Below are positions 5,791 through 12,425 of a stretch of 12,592 nucleotides of DNA, piece after piece. A model generated the notes under the pieces. The model was not told the DNA's origin. It did no database searches and saw only the letters and a list, made by a program, of their open reading frames with translations. The position numbers and the translations under genes were made by a program. Each line of letters begins with the position of its first letter. The first letter of the stretch is position 1. Source of the DNA: Actinomycetota bacterium (GTDB lineage: Bacteria; Actinomycetota; Thermoleophilia; Gaiellales; Gaiellaceae); contig JACDGR010000058.1 of assembly GCA_013821525.1 (NCBI GenBank), positions 1 through 12,592 of the forward strand. The letters are read 5' to 3'.

Positions 5791-6654
5791 GTGCAACCAC
5801 TCGCCGGTATCCGCGTCGCCGACCTGACCAGGCATCTACCCGGGCCGTACGCGAGCCGCGAGCTCCAGCGCCTCGGCGCCGAGGTGGTGAAGATCGAGCC
5901 GCCGGAAGGCGACCCCACCGCCGCCGCTGCGCCCGGCTGGTATCGAGCGCTGAACGACGGCAAGCGCGTCCTCACCTGGGACGCTCGCACCGGGCCGCCG
6001 CCCGCGGCGCTGCTCGAGGCCGACATCGTGATCGAAGGCTTCCGACCCGGCGTCTGGGCCCGTTTAGGCGTGCAACTCCCGGTGACGACGATCCTCTGCT
6101 CGATCACCGGCTTCGGAACCGACGGCCCGCACGCCGCGCAGGCCGGGCACGACCTGAACTACCTCGGGTACGCCGGAGTGCTCGCGGACACGGCGCCCGC
6201 AGTACCGCCGGTTCAGATCGCCGACCTGGCCGCCGGCGGACAGCGCGCTGCGATCGAGATCCTCGCCGCCCTCCTCGCACGAGAGCGCACCGGTGTCGCG
6301 GGCACAATCGTCGTCTCGATGACGCACGGCTCTCACCAACTTGCGGCGCACCGACTCTCCGGTGACCCGGTGCCGAAGCTCCTGACCGGTGGCGTCGCGT
6401 GTTACCGCATCTACGAGACGGCGGACGGCCGCTACCTGACCGTGGCCGCGCTCGAGCCGAAGTTCTGGCAGCGACTCTGCACGCTGCTCGATCGGCCGGA
6501 CTTGACCGACCGCGCGTTCGCAGACGACCTGCCGGAGCTCGCGGAGCTCTTTCGCACGCGAACGCTCCGCGCCTGGCTCGACCTGCTCGAGCACGAAGAC
6601 ACCTGCGTCGGCCCGGTGCTCTCGCTCGCAGAGGCAGCAAGCGAGCTCGCATGA
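5791..6654 (+). CDS. Family III CoA-transferase / alpha-methylacyl-CoA racemase-like
   Basis: CaiB/BaiF-type protein. These enzymes move CoA between acids through an aspartyl-CoA intermediate, or, in the racemase branch, epimerise 2-methylacyl-CoA. Seen from the chosen GTG: QPLAGIRVADLTRHLPGPYA (residues 2-21), LGAEVVKIEPPEGDP (28-42), DIVIEGFRPGVWARLG (78-93), SITGFGTDGPHAAQAGHDLNYL with Asp121 of GHDLNYL as the catalytic residue, and GGVACYRIYETADGRYLTVA in the small domain. At 287 residues it is shorter than the usual 350-400; the region just after GDP is compressed and the C-terminal part is brief, though both halves are present. GHDLNYL favours the racemase branch. An ATG at 5767 is in frame but overlaps the TetR ATG; the GTG at 5791 lies 9 nt after CATAAT. 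Its stop overlaps the next ATG (ATGA). Confidence 0.85.
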   Translation: MQPLAGIRVADLTRHLPGPYASRELQRLGAEVVKIEPPEGDPTAAAAPGWYRALNDGKRVLTWDARTGPPPAALLEADIVIEGFRPGVWARLGVQLPVTTILCSITGFGTDGPHAAQAGHDLNYLGYAGVLADTAPAVPPVQIADLAAGGQRAAIEILAALLARERTGVAGTIVVSMTHGSHQLAAHRLSGDPVPKLLTGGVACYRIYETADGRYLTVAALEPKFWQRLCTLLDRPDLTDRAFADDLPELAELFRTRTLRAWLDLLEHEDTCVGPVLSLAEAASELA

Positions 6655-7940
6655 CGGTCGTCGCGCTCGCTTTCGCGCTCTTCGGCATCCACGTCGGCTC
6701 CCACCACACGGTACCCGTCGGCTACGCGCCCGCGTGGAGCCCGAATGCCGAGCGGATCGCCTACGTCACCCGCGGTGACGTGTGGGTCGGAGACGCCGAC
6801 GGCACGCACCGCTCACTGCTCGTTCGCGCGGCCGATCAACCGGCGTGGGGGCCGAACGGACGTCGGCTTGCCTTCGTCCGCGACGGTTGGGTCTGGACGG
6901 TGCGCGCCGACGGGCTGGACGAACGCAAGCTCGCGCGCGGTGCGCACCCGGACTGGGCACCCGACGGAGCGCGGGTCGCCTTCGATCGCGACGGCGAGAC
7001 GTACACCGCACTCTGGTGGTACGGCGCTGCGCAGAAGGATGCGGGTGCCGGAGTCGAGCCCGCGTACGCACCCGACGGTCGCCTCGCGGTGGTGCAGGAC
7101 GACCAGATCGTCGTCGCGGGACGCGTCGTTGCGCAGGGGGACGATCCGGACTGGTCGGCCGACGGACGTCTCGCCTGGGTACGCGACGGGATAATCTACA
7201 TCGCTGGGAAGCCCTACCGCCGCGGCCTCCAGCCCGCGTGGCCACCGGCGCGACGGGCGCGCGAGATCCTGCCGGACTTCGACCAGCGCGCACCGACCGG
7301 CCTCGTGATTCAACGGAACGGCAGCCGGTGGCTCCTCGGCATGACCTCACTCGTCGACAACCTCGGCCCCGGAAGCTCTGTGCTCGTCGGCGAGCGCTCG
7401 CCCGGCCAGCCGCGGATGACAGGCACGCAACGCGTCCGGCTCGCAAACGGCGCTACCCGCGTCTACAAGGGCATCGCGCAGTTCCGCTACACGAACTCGC
7501 CGCCGCACCACCACTGGCACCTGATGCGCTTCGACTCCTTCGAGCTCCACACGCTCGCGGGCCAGACACTCGTGCGCGACCGCAAGAGCGGCTTCTGCCT
7601 CGCCGACCACTGGGGTGCAGCGCCCGGGAGCTATCCGGGAAGACATCCCGTCTTTCTCGGCGACTGCGACCAGTTCCATCCTGAGGCGCTGCACGTGACG
7701 ATGGGCACCTCGCCCGGGTACACCGACCGCTACCCCGCGTTCTTCCACGGGCAGAACATCGACATCACCGGAATCCCGCCCGGGGTCTACGTGCTCGTAC
7801 ACCGCGTGAACTCGACGATGATGCTCCGCGAGTTCCGCTACGAGAACGACGCTGCCTCGGTGCGCATCCGGATCGGCCGCGACGGCACGACCCCGACGGT
7901 GCGCGTCCTCCGCACCTGCCAGGCGACCACAACCTGCTGA
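6651..7940 (+). CDS. TolB-like (PD40) beta-propeller fused to lysyl-oxidase-like domain
   Basis: 429 residues; the ATG overlaps the CoA-transferase stop by 4 nt, so translation is probably coupled. Residues 2-17 are hydrophobic without a basic n-region, a weak secretion signal. About residues 25-200 hold six repeats of the PD40 type: YAPAWSPNAERIAYV, QPAWGPNGRRLAFV, HPDWAPDGARVAF, EPAYAPDGRLAVV, DPDWSADGRLAWV and QPAWPP. Residues about 210-410 match the lysyl oxidase domain. PPHHHWHLMRFDSFEL gives the copper ligands H-x-H-x-H (His286, 288, 290). Lys312 in RKSGFCLADHW and Tyr361 in GYTDRYP align with the lysine and tyrosine that crosslink into lysyl tyrosylquinone in animal enzymes. GQNIDITGIPPGVYVL matches the QWxDITDVPPGxY block. 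It is therefore predicted to be a secreted copper amine oxidase acting on protein lysines or amines. Ends near a convergent gene 13 nt away. Confidence 0.85.
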   Translation: MTVVALAFALFGIHVGSHHTVPVGYAPAWSPNAERIAYVTRGDVWVGDADGTHRSLLVRAADQPAWGPNGRRLAFVRDGWVWTVRADGLDERKLARGAHPDWAPDGARVAFDRDGETYTALWWYGAAQKDAGAGVEPAYAPDGRLAVVQDDQIVVAGRVVAQGDDPDWSADGRLAWVRDGIIYIAGKPYRRGLQPAWPPARRAREILPDFDQRAPTGLVIQRNGSRWLLGMTSLVDNLGPGSSVLVGERSPGQPRMTGTQRVRLANGATRVYKGIAQFRYTNSPPHHHWHLMRFDSFELHTLAGQTLVRDRKSGFCLADHWGAAPGSYPGRHPVFLGDCDQFHPEALHVTMGTSPGYTDRYPAFFHGQNIDITGIPPGVYVLVHRVNSTMMLREFRYENDAASVRIRIGRDGTTPTVRVLRTCQATTTC

Positions 7941-7953
7941 GCGGGCGACATCG

Positions 7954-8880
7954 TTATCTACGGAAGGCCTGCGGCGCGAAGCGGCCCTGCGCGTGCCACG
8001 CCGCGAGCGCGAGCACGAACGTCGCACCGGCGGCGATCACGAGTGCCTGAGCCGCGATCCCGAAGGCGACGGCCTGTTCGGTCCGCACACCTGAGGCAGC
8101 AAGGATGGCAGCGCCCGCGCCGGCCTGCATCGCCGCTCCGGCCGGTGCGACCGGCAGGACTGCCGAGGCGGCAGAGGCGCACACGAACGCGAGTGCGAGG
8201 GCGAAGTCCGTGCCGAGCCCGAGTGCCGCGAGCAGCACGAAGGTCGCAAGCGAGCGGAGTACCCACGATGTCGCAACCGCGACCCAGGCCCAGGCGGCCT
8301 CGCGAGGCGGCGTCGCGTTGTCGCGCATCCAGCCGGCGATGCGAAAGCGGGAGACGAAACGAAGCGCGGCAAGCCGGGGCAGCGTCACGACAACCGCCGC
8401 TGCGGCGACGCCCGCGACAGCGACGACGATCAACCCGGCCTGCATCAGGCCGCCGAGATGGGTGACGGCGAGTGCGACCGACGCGAGCGGCGTCAGGGCC
8501 GCACTGTCGAGCAGCCCGAGCAGAAAGATCGAGAGCGCGACGGCACCGAAGCTTGCCGTCCGCCGCCGGCAGCGGCGAACCACGGCAAAGCGGATCACCT
8601 CGTCACAGCGGCCCGGGAGCGCGATGCCTCCGACCGACGCGGCGCCGCCAGCAGCAGCGAGTGTCAGCACGGCTGGCCGTTCGTCGCGCTGGAAGAGCCT
8701 CTGCCAGCCCCACGCCTTCGCGCCGTAGGCCGCCAGGAAGATCACAGCAGCGAGGCCCACGAGCCAGAAGTTCGCCTTGTGCAGCGGCCAGCCCGTATGC
8801 GCGAAGTGGCGCGCGACGAGCCCGCCGACCACGAGGGCGACGAGCACGAACGCAACGTTGAGAAGGCGTTTCCGGGTCAC
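7954..8880 (-). CDS. LPG-synthase-TM-like (UPF0104) integral membrane protein
   Basis: 308 residues from a GTG at 8880, preceded by AGAGGTGA (8887-8894 on the minus strand) at good spacing. About seven or eight hydrophobic helices span the whole length. GGIALPGRCDEVIRFAVVRR (84-103) corresponds to the conserved P-G-R-x-x-E-x-x-R element of the lysylphosphatidylglycerol synthase membrane domain and the related flippase-like proteins. LPVAPAGAAMQAGAGAAIL near residue 245 matches the second conserved loop. There is no C-terminal aminoacyl-transferase domain, so lipid aminoacylation by this protein alone is unlikely; lipid or glycolipid transport is the usual guess for stand-alone members. It is the last gene of the run HAD, NfeD, SPFH, membrane protein, 44 nt after the SPFH stop. 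Confidence 0.75.
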   Translation of the reverse strand: MTRKRLLNVAFVLVALVVGGLVARHFAHTGWPLHKANFWLVGLAAVIFLAAYGAKAWGWQRLFQRDERPAVLTLAAAGGAASVGGIALPGRCDEVIRFAVVRRCRRRTASFGAVALSIFLLGLLDSAALTPLASVALAVTHLGGLMQAGLIVVAVAGVAAAAVVVTLPRLAALRFVSRFRIAGWMRDNATPPREAAWAWVAVATSWVLRSLATFVLLAALGLGTDFALALAFVCASAASAVLPVAPAGAAMQAGAGAAILAASGVRTEQAVAFGIAAQALVIAAGATFVLALAAWHAQGRFAPQAFRR

Positions 8881-8924
8881 GGGGGCTCACCTCTCTTCGG
8901 CAGCCCCGCCGGAAACCTCTATCC

Positions 8925-9842
8925 CTACTTCGTCAGCTCTCCCGCGCTCTCCTGACCGCTGACTGCCTGGCCATCGGCCGGCCCGAGCATCCGGCCACCG
9001 ATGTTCCCGAGTGCCTGCGTGAGCTCGCTCGGAATCACCCACACCTTGTTCGCGTCGCCCTGGGCGATCTGCGGCAGCACCTGCAGGTACTGGTAGGCGA
9101 GCAGCTTCGGATCGGGATCGCCGTCGTGGATCGCCTTGAAGACGGTGGTGATCGCCTCCGACTGCCCTTGGGCCGCGAGGATCGCCGCCTGCTTCTGGCC
9201 CTCGGCCTTGAGGATCGCCGACTGCTTCTCACCCTCCGCGGTGAGGATCTGCGACTGCTTGATCCCCTCGGCCTGGAGGATCGCCGCGCGCTTCTCACGA
9301 TCGGCGCGCATCTGCTTCTCCATCGTGTCCTTGATCGACGGGGGCGGATCGACCGACTTCAGCTCGACGCGGTGAACGCGGATCCCCCACTTCCCGGTCG
9401 CCTCGTCCAGGATGCCGCGCAGCTGGTCGTTGATCGTCTCACGCGAGGTCAGCGTCTGCTCGAGCGTCATGCCGCCGATCACGTTGCGCAACGTCGTCAC
9501 CGTGAGCAGGTCGATCGCGTTGACGGGGTTCGCGATCTCGTACGTCGCGGACTTCGGATCGGTGATCTGGAAGTAGATGACCGTGTCGATGCTGACGACA
9601 AGGTTGTCTTCGGTGATCACGGGCTGCGGCTCGAACGACACTGCTTGCTCACGCAGATCGAGCAGCGGACGCACGCGGTCGATGAACGGGATCACGATCG
9701 TCAGCCCAGGCGTCAGCGTGCGCGAGTAGCGCCCGAGGCGCTCGACGACGCCGGCGCGCGCCTGGGGGATCACGCGCACGGTCTTCGCGAGCAGGAACAG
9801 CACGAAGAGTGCGATTACGGCGAGCACGATCAGGACGGCCAC
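8925..9842 (-). CDS. SPFH/band-7 protein (stomatin, QmcA-like)
   Basis: 305 residues from a GTG at 9842. Residues 2-19 form one membrane anchor (AVLIVLAVIALFVLFLLA). The band-7 domain follows: IPQARAGVVERLGRYSRTLT, PGLTIVIPFIDRV, VITEDNLVVSIDTVIYFQIT, TLRNVIGGMTLEQTLTSRE and WGIRVHRVELKSVDPPPSI (to about residue 170). An extended helix with four exact-length 11-residue repeats (186-229) then leads to a C-terminal domain ending in LPQIAQGDANKVWVIPSEL. Family members oligomerise into ring-like or microdomain scaffolds in the membrane and often control proteases. The gene begins 10 nt after an NfeD-like gene, the usual partner. Its AGGAGG ribosome-binding site overlaps the NfeD stop codon. Length and all domains are normal. 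Confidence 0.95.
   Translation of the reverse strand: MAVLIVLAVIALFVLFLLAKTVRVIPQARAGVVERLGRYSRTLTPGLTIVIPFIDRVRPLLDLREQAVSFEPQPVITEDNLVVSIDTVIYFQITDPKSATYEIANPVNAIDLLTVTTLRNVIGGMTLEQTLTSRETINDQLRGILDEATGKWGIRVHRVELKSVDPPPSIKDTMEKQMRADREKRAAILQAEGIKQSQILTAEGEKQSAILKAEGQKQAAILAAQGQSEAITTVFKAIHDGDPDPKLLAYQYLQVLPQIAQGDANKVWVIPSELTQALGNIGGRMLGPADGQAVSGQESAGELTK
9156..9287 (-). repeat. Four in-frame 33-bp repeats in the SPFH gene
   Basis: They encode four consecutive 11-residue units: AAILQAEGIKQ, SQILTAEGEKQ, SAILKAEGQKQ and AAILAAQGQSE (residues 186-229). Hendecads of this kind form straight or right-handed coiled coils. They are usual in QmcA/stomatin-type proteins, but the regularity here is high. 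Confidence 0.85.
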
Positions 9843-9848
9843 TCAGAA

Positions 9849-9854
9849 CCTCCT
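9849..9854 (-). promoter_or_regulatory. Strong ribosome-binding site of the SPFH gene
   Basis: AGGAGG on the minus strand, 6 nt before the GTG at 9842. It overlaps the TAG stop of the NfeD gene (9853-9855), which ties the translation of the two genes. Confidence 0.8.
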
Positions 9855-10308
9855 ATTCAGCGACCAGGGCGGTCGCACCTGCGATCTGGACGATGTCGAC
9901 AGTCTGCCCCTCGGAGAGCACCTGGTCGTCGAGGTAGGCACGTGCGCTCCACTCTTCGCCGCCGATCTTCACGCGGCCGCCGTGGACATCGACCCGCTGC
10001 GTGACGACTGCCTTGCGGCCGACGAGAGAGTCGGTGCCGGTGCGCGAGATCGCCGGCAGCCGCAGATGCCTGCGCGCGATCGGCCGCAGGATCAGGAGCG
10101 ATGCGATCGAGCAGGCGATGAAGACGATGAGCGACCCGATCGTGCCTGCGCCGAGCACCGCCGCGAACGCAGCCGCGCCCGCGGCGAGCGAGACCGGGCC
10201 GAGGAAGAACAGCCCTGGTGTCAGCACCTCGCCGACGGCCAACGCGATCGCAAAGAGCACCCAGACGAGCCAGCCCACGGTTTGAACTTTAGTCCAGTCC
10301 GAGTGCAT
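9853..10308 (-). CDS. NfeD-like membrane protein (short form)
   Basis: 151 residues if started at the ATG at 10308; a GTG at 10278 (VGWLVWVLFAIALAVGEVLT) would give 141 and matches the family N-terminus better. Three membrane helices lie at about 11-30, 33-52 and 56-75, with the family motif TPGLFFLGP. The soluble C-terminal OB-fold follows (about 92-151): LVGRKAVVTQRVDVHGGRVK, IGGEEWSARAYLDDQVLSEG, VDIVQIAGATALV. This is the short class without a ClpP-like protease domain. Such proteins pair with the SPFH protein encoded next, whose function they are thought to stabilise or gate. The ATG start overlaps the upstream HAD gene by 20 nt, suggesting coupled translation; neither start has a clear Shine-Dalgarno. 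Confidence 0.87.
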   Translation of the reverse strand: MHSDWTKVQTVGWLVWVLFAIALAVGEVLTPGLFFLGPVSLAAGAAAFAAVLGAGTIGSLIVFIACSIASLLILRPIARRHLRLPAISRTGTDSLVGRKAVVTQRVDVHGGRVKIGGEEWSARAYLDDQVLSEGQTVDIVQIAGATALVAE

Positions 10309-10960
10309 GGGGGAGCGCGGCCAGGCTCTCGATCCGATCGGCCGCTTCCGGGTAGCGCCCATCGCGGTCGACGAGCACCGCCCGCATCCCCACCGCTTGC
10401 GCGCCTTCGATGTCGTCCTCGACCGTGTCGCCGACCATCGCCACCGCCCCGGGCGGCAACTGCAGGAGCTCGAGCATGCGGCGAAAGATCGTCTCGTGCG
10501 GCTTCGACTTGCCGTGCGCACGCGAGGTGAGCACGGCGTCGACCGTTAGTCCGTGATGCTCGACGAACAGCTCCAGATCGCGCGCGGTGTTCGAGAGCAG
10601 GCCGACCTTCAGCCCCCGCGCGCGCAGCGCCGAGAGTGCCGGCAGCACGTCGTCGAACAGCTCGAAGTGGTGCGCGTGCTCCCAGAGGTTCGTCATCTCG
10701 ACTGCAGCCGCGTACGTGTCCCCACTGCCGCCCATCCCCGTGATGATCCGCTCGGTGAAGAGGAACCAGATCTCCTCGTCGTGATCGAGCTCCGGGTGGC
10801 GGCGGAGCGAGGCGAACGCCTGCTTCCGGGCCTCCTCGTAGAGCGCCGGGTCGAGCTCGAGCCCGTAGCGCGCGCCGAGTCGCCGGTAGCCATCCGGGCC
10901 AAGATCGGGCCCGGGCTGGGCGATCGTAAAATCGACGTCGAAGATGACTGCGCGGAGCAC
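10289..10960 (-). CDS. HAD-superfamily hydrolase (phosphatase-like)
   Basis: 223 residues from a GTG at 10960, which puts VLRAVIFDVDFTI at the N-terminus. Motif I is FDVDFT (nucleophile Asp8, acid/base Asp10). Motif II is LLSNTARD (Ser123, Asn124). Motif III lysine is in GKSKPHETIF (Lys153). Motif IV is MVGDTVEDDIEGAQAVGM (Asp178, Asp182). The alpha-helical cap between motifs I and II marks a C1-cap phosphatase resembling phosphoglycolate phosphatase or haloacid dehalogenase relatives; the C-terminus keeps the VDRDGRYP segment typical of subfamily IA. Substrate unknown. TACGCT 7 nt before the GTG fits a leaderless start. An upstream in-frame start at 11041 would overlap the divergent gene and has no homology. 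It is first in the run with NfeD and SPFH and overlaps NfeD. Confidence 0.9.
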   Translation of the reverse strand: MLRAVIFDVDFTIAQPGPDLGPDGYRRLGARYGLELDPALYEEARKQAFASLRRHPELDHDEEIWFLFTERIITGMGGSGDTYAAAVEMTNLWEHAHHFELFDDVLPALSALRARGLKVGLLSNTARDLELFVEHHGLTVDAVLTSRAHGKSKPHETIFRRMLELLQLPPGAVAMVGDTVEDDIEGAQAVGMRAVLVDRDGRYPEAADRIESLAALPHALGLD

Positions 10961-10967
10961 GGCGTCG

Positions 10968-10977
10968 AGCGTAGCCT
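10968..10977. promoter_or_regulatory. Overlapping divergent -10 boxes (HAD / CoA-binding genes)
   Basis: TACGCT on minus (10973-10968) lies 7 nt before the HAD GTG. TAGCCT on plus (10972-10977) lies 6 nt before the ATG at 10984. The start codons are only 23 bp apart, so both mRNAs would be leaderless or nearly so. -35 boxes are not clear. Confidence 0.4.
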
Positions 10978-10983
10978 GAGGTG

Positions 10984-11391
10984 ATGAGCGATCCGCTTCG
11001 AGTCCTGCGCGAGACGCGGACGATCGCGATGGTGGGAGCATCGCCCAGCCCGGCTCGTGAGAGTCACGGTGTGATGCGCTACCTGCTGGCGCACGGCTAT
11101 CGGGTGATCCCCGTCCGTCCCGGTTGCGAGGAGATCCTCGGTGTCCCTTGCGTCGCGACGCTCGCAGACCTCACCGAGCCGGTCGACATGGTCGACGTGT
11201 TCCGCCGCTCGGAGTTCTGCGCGTCGCATGCACGCGAGGCGGTCGCGGCAGGCGCGAAGTCGCTCTGGTTGCAGCTCGGCGTCGTCTCGCACGAGGCGCG
11301 CGCGATCGCCGTGGCGGCCGGGCTCGACTACGTCGAGGACGCTTGCACTGCAGCGTTGCACGCCCGCCACGTCGCGGAATCGCCGCACTGA
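10984..11391 (+). CDS. CoA-binding (YccU-like, Rossmann) protein
   Basis: 135 residues from the ATG (a GTG at 10981 would add one). Single CoA_binding_2 domain of the succinyl-CoA synthetase alpha-subunit type: RTIAMVGASPSPARESHGVM (Gly-rich nucleotide-binding turn), YLLAHGYRVIPVRPGCEEIL, PVDMVDVFRRSEFCASHARE, AKSLWLQLGVVSHEARAIA and a C-terminal GLDYVEDACTAALH. The family usually has D-R-C in the last block; here it reads EDACTAA. The reaction is unknown; members bind CoA in vitro and are often stand-alone genes. It is divergent from the HAD gene, 23 bp apart, and ends 6 nt before a GC-rich hairpin that probably terminates it. Confidence 0.9.
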   Translation: MSDPLRVLRETRTIAMVGASPSPARESHGVMRYLLAHGYRVIPVRPGCEEILGVPCVATLADLTEPVDMVDVFRRSEFCASHAREAVAAGAKSLWLQLGVVSHEARAIAVAAGLDYVEDACTAALHARHVAESPH

Positions 11392-11397
11392 AATGTC

Positions 11398-11423
11398 GAG
11401 GGCGGGCTCGCCGGCCCGCCCTC
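11398..11423. terminator. Hairpin between CoA-binding gene and tRNA-Pro
   Basis: Perfect 10-bp arms GAGGGCGGGC/GCCCGCCCTC (11398-11407 and 11414-11423) with a 6-nt loop. It lies 6 nt after one gene's stop and 8 nt after the 3' end of the tRNA on the other strand, so it can terminate both. T-runs are weak (ATTTC on minus). Confidence 0.6.
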
Positions 11424-11431
11424 CACCTCAG

Positions 11432-11505
11432 TCGGGGTGCGGAGATTTGAACTCCGGACCTCTCCGACCCGAACGGAGCGCGCTACCAGGCTGCGCCACA
11501 CCCCG
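11432..11505 (-). tRNA. tRNA-Pro (anticodon CGG)
   Basis: 74 nt folding as a full cloverleaf on the minus strand. The acceptor stem is CGGGGTG/CACCCCG with discriminator A. The D arm is GCGC-AGCCTGGTA-GCGC. The anticodon stem is CTCCG/CGGAG around TTCGGGT, with anticodon CGG at 11471-11469. The T arm is CGGAG-TTCAAAT-CTCCG. CCA is not encoded. It lies 14 nt after the hydrolase stop on the same strand. Confidence 0.95.
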
Positions 11506-11519
11506 AGGCGCTCCACAGG

Positions 11520-12392
11520 TTAGCCGAGGACGGCTTTCCCCAGTGACGGCCCACCCAAGAACGAGATACACGCACGGGCGCACACCTCCGGCCGCTCCGA
11601 GATCAGGAGATGCCCGCAGTCGGCGATCAAGCGCAGCGGCGCGTGTAGACGTCGGGCGTACTCGAAGGCGTCCGCGAGTGGCACCTGCCGATCGCGGGCG
11701 CCTGAGAGCACGAGCACGGGGCACCTCACGCGGTCGAGATCGAGCCGAGGGTCCTCGGCTGCAAGCGCCTTGCCCGCCCCGATCGCGTCGGTATGCATAG
11801 TGGGACCGCGCAGCAACCCATGCACCGAACGCTCGGTCAGGCTGTCCGGATTCGAGACCTCATACCCGCCGAAGAGGAGCCGGCGTAGGCGCCGCGAGCC
11901 GGCGATCCGATCGGCTCGCCGACCCGCGATCCGGGCGGGCTGGACGATTCCGATGGCCGTGATCGTGAGCTCCGCGAGGCGCGTCGAGCTTGAGATACCG
12001 GCGGCTGCTGCCAGCACCAGCCTGCGCACGAGCTCGGGCCGCCGCTCCGCGAGGCGCAGGGCGACGACACCGCCCATCGAGTGGCCGAAGACATCGACGG
12101 GCTCAGCGAGGCCGGTCGCGAGAATCTGCGCGGCAAGAACGTCGGCGAACGCTCCGATCGACGCTGCAGGCAGCGGGGCTGAGCCACCGTGACCGGGCAG
12201 ATCAGGGACGATCAGCGGACGGTCGCCCAGGAAGGGTACGAGCTCCGAGAAGTTCCACGCAGCTCCCCCGTACCCGTGCACGAGGAGGAGCGGCGGTCCT
12301 ATGCCAGTCCGGCAGAAGGCTCGAACGCGGCACCCACGCACGGTCTGGTGGTGCTCCTCGAGGCCGGATAGGAGGTTTGCCGCATCCGTCAC
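11520..12392 (-). CDS. Alpha/beta-fold hydrolase
   Basis: 290 residues from a GTG at 12392. PPLLLVHGYGGAAWNFSELV holds the oxyanion HG element (residues 33-52). VPDLPGHGGSAPL follows. The nucleophile elbow is FGHSMGGVVAL (Ser105). VLSGARDRQVPL carries the catalytic Asp234, and ADCGHLLISERPE the catalytic His261. The catalytic triad is thus complete. A cap region of about 50 residues rich in arginine (RIAGRRADRIAGSRRLRRLL) lies between strands 6 and 7. The group includes esterases, haloalkane dehalogenase relatives and C-C bond hydrolases; the substrate cannot be read from sequence. GATAAT lies 8 nt before the GTG and there is no Shine-Dalgarno at normal distance, so the mRNA is probably leaderless. 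tRNA-Pro follows downstream. Confidence 0.92.
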   Translation of the reverse strand: MTDAANLLSGLEEHHQTVRGCRVRAFCRTGIGPPLLLVHGYGGAAWNFSELVPFLGDRPLIVPDLPGHGGSAPLPAASIGAFADVLAAQILATGLAEPVDVFGHSMGGVVALRLAERRPELVRRLVLAAAAGISSSTRLAELTITAIGIVQPARIAGRRADRIAGSRRLRRLLFGGYEVSNPDSLTERSVHGLLRGPTMHTDAIGAGKALAAEDPRLDLDRVRCPVLVLSGARDRQVPLADAFEYARRLHAPLRLIADCGHLLISERPEVCARACISFLGGPSLGKAVLG

Positions 12393-12400
12393 GGGGATCG

Positions 12401-12406
12401 ATTATC
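12401..12406 (-). promoter_or_regulatory. -10 box of the alpha/beta hydrolase gene
   Basis: GATAAT on the minus strand, 8 nt before the GTG at 12392, the best -10 match in the window. The -35 region is weak. On the plus strand the same AT-rich patch could contribute to a promoter for the leader RNA. Confidence 0.45.
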
Positions 12407-12425
12407 CTCGGGTGACTATGGACTC

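Noticed and set aside
5769..6107. Upstream extension of the TetR frame to 309 residues
   Set aside because: It overlaps the divergent CoA-transferase on the opposite strand and has no homology; the TetR fold starts at 5768.
6399..6650. Upstream extension of the propeller/oxidase frame to a 513-residue protein
   Set aside because: The added part is Arg-rich, out of frame inside the CoA-transferase; the ATG at 6651 with ATGA overlap and hydrophobic start fits better.
6782..7684. 300-residue frame inside the propeller/oxidase gene
   Set aside because: Arg-rich alternative frame without domain features, whereas the main frame has propeller and oxidase motifs throughout.
9126..10004. 292-residue plus-strand frame opposite SPFH and NfeD
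   Set aside because: Low-complexity shadow (repeated EDRRLL blocks) that mirrors the hendecad repeats; no recognisable domain.
10961..11041. Start of the HAD protein at 11041
   Set aside because: It would overlap the divergent CoA-binding gene; the FDVDFT motif needs to be near the N-terminus, as with the GTG at 10960.
11398..11505. Integration (att) site at the tRNA-Pro gene
   Set aside because: No integrase, no direct repeat of the tRNA 3' end and no foreign-looking DNA were seen nearby.
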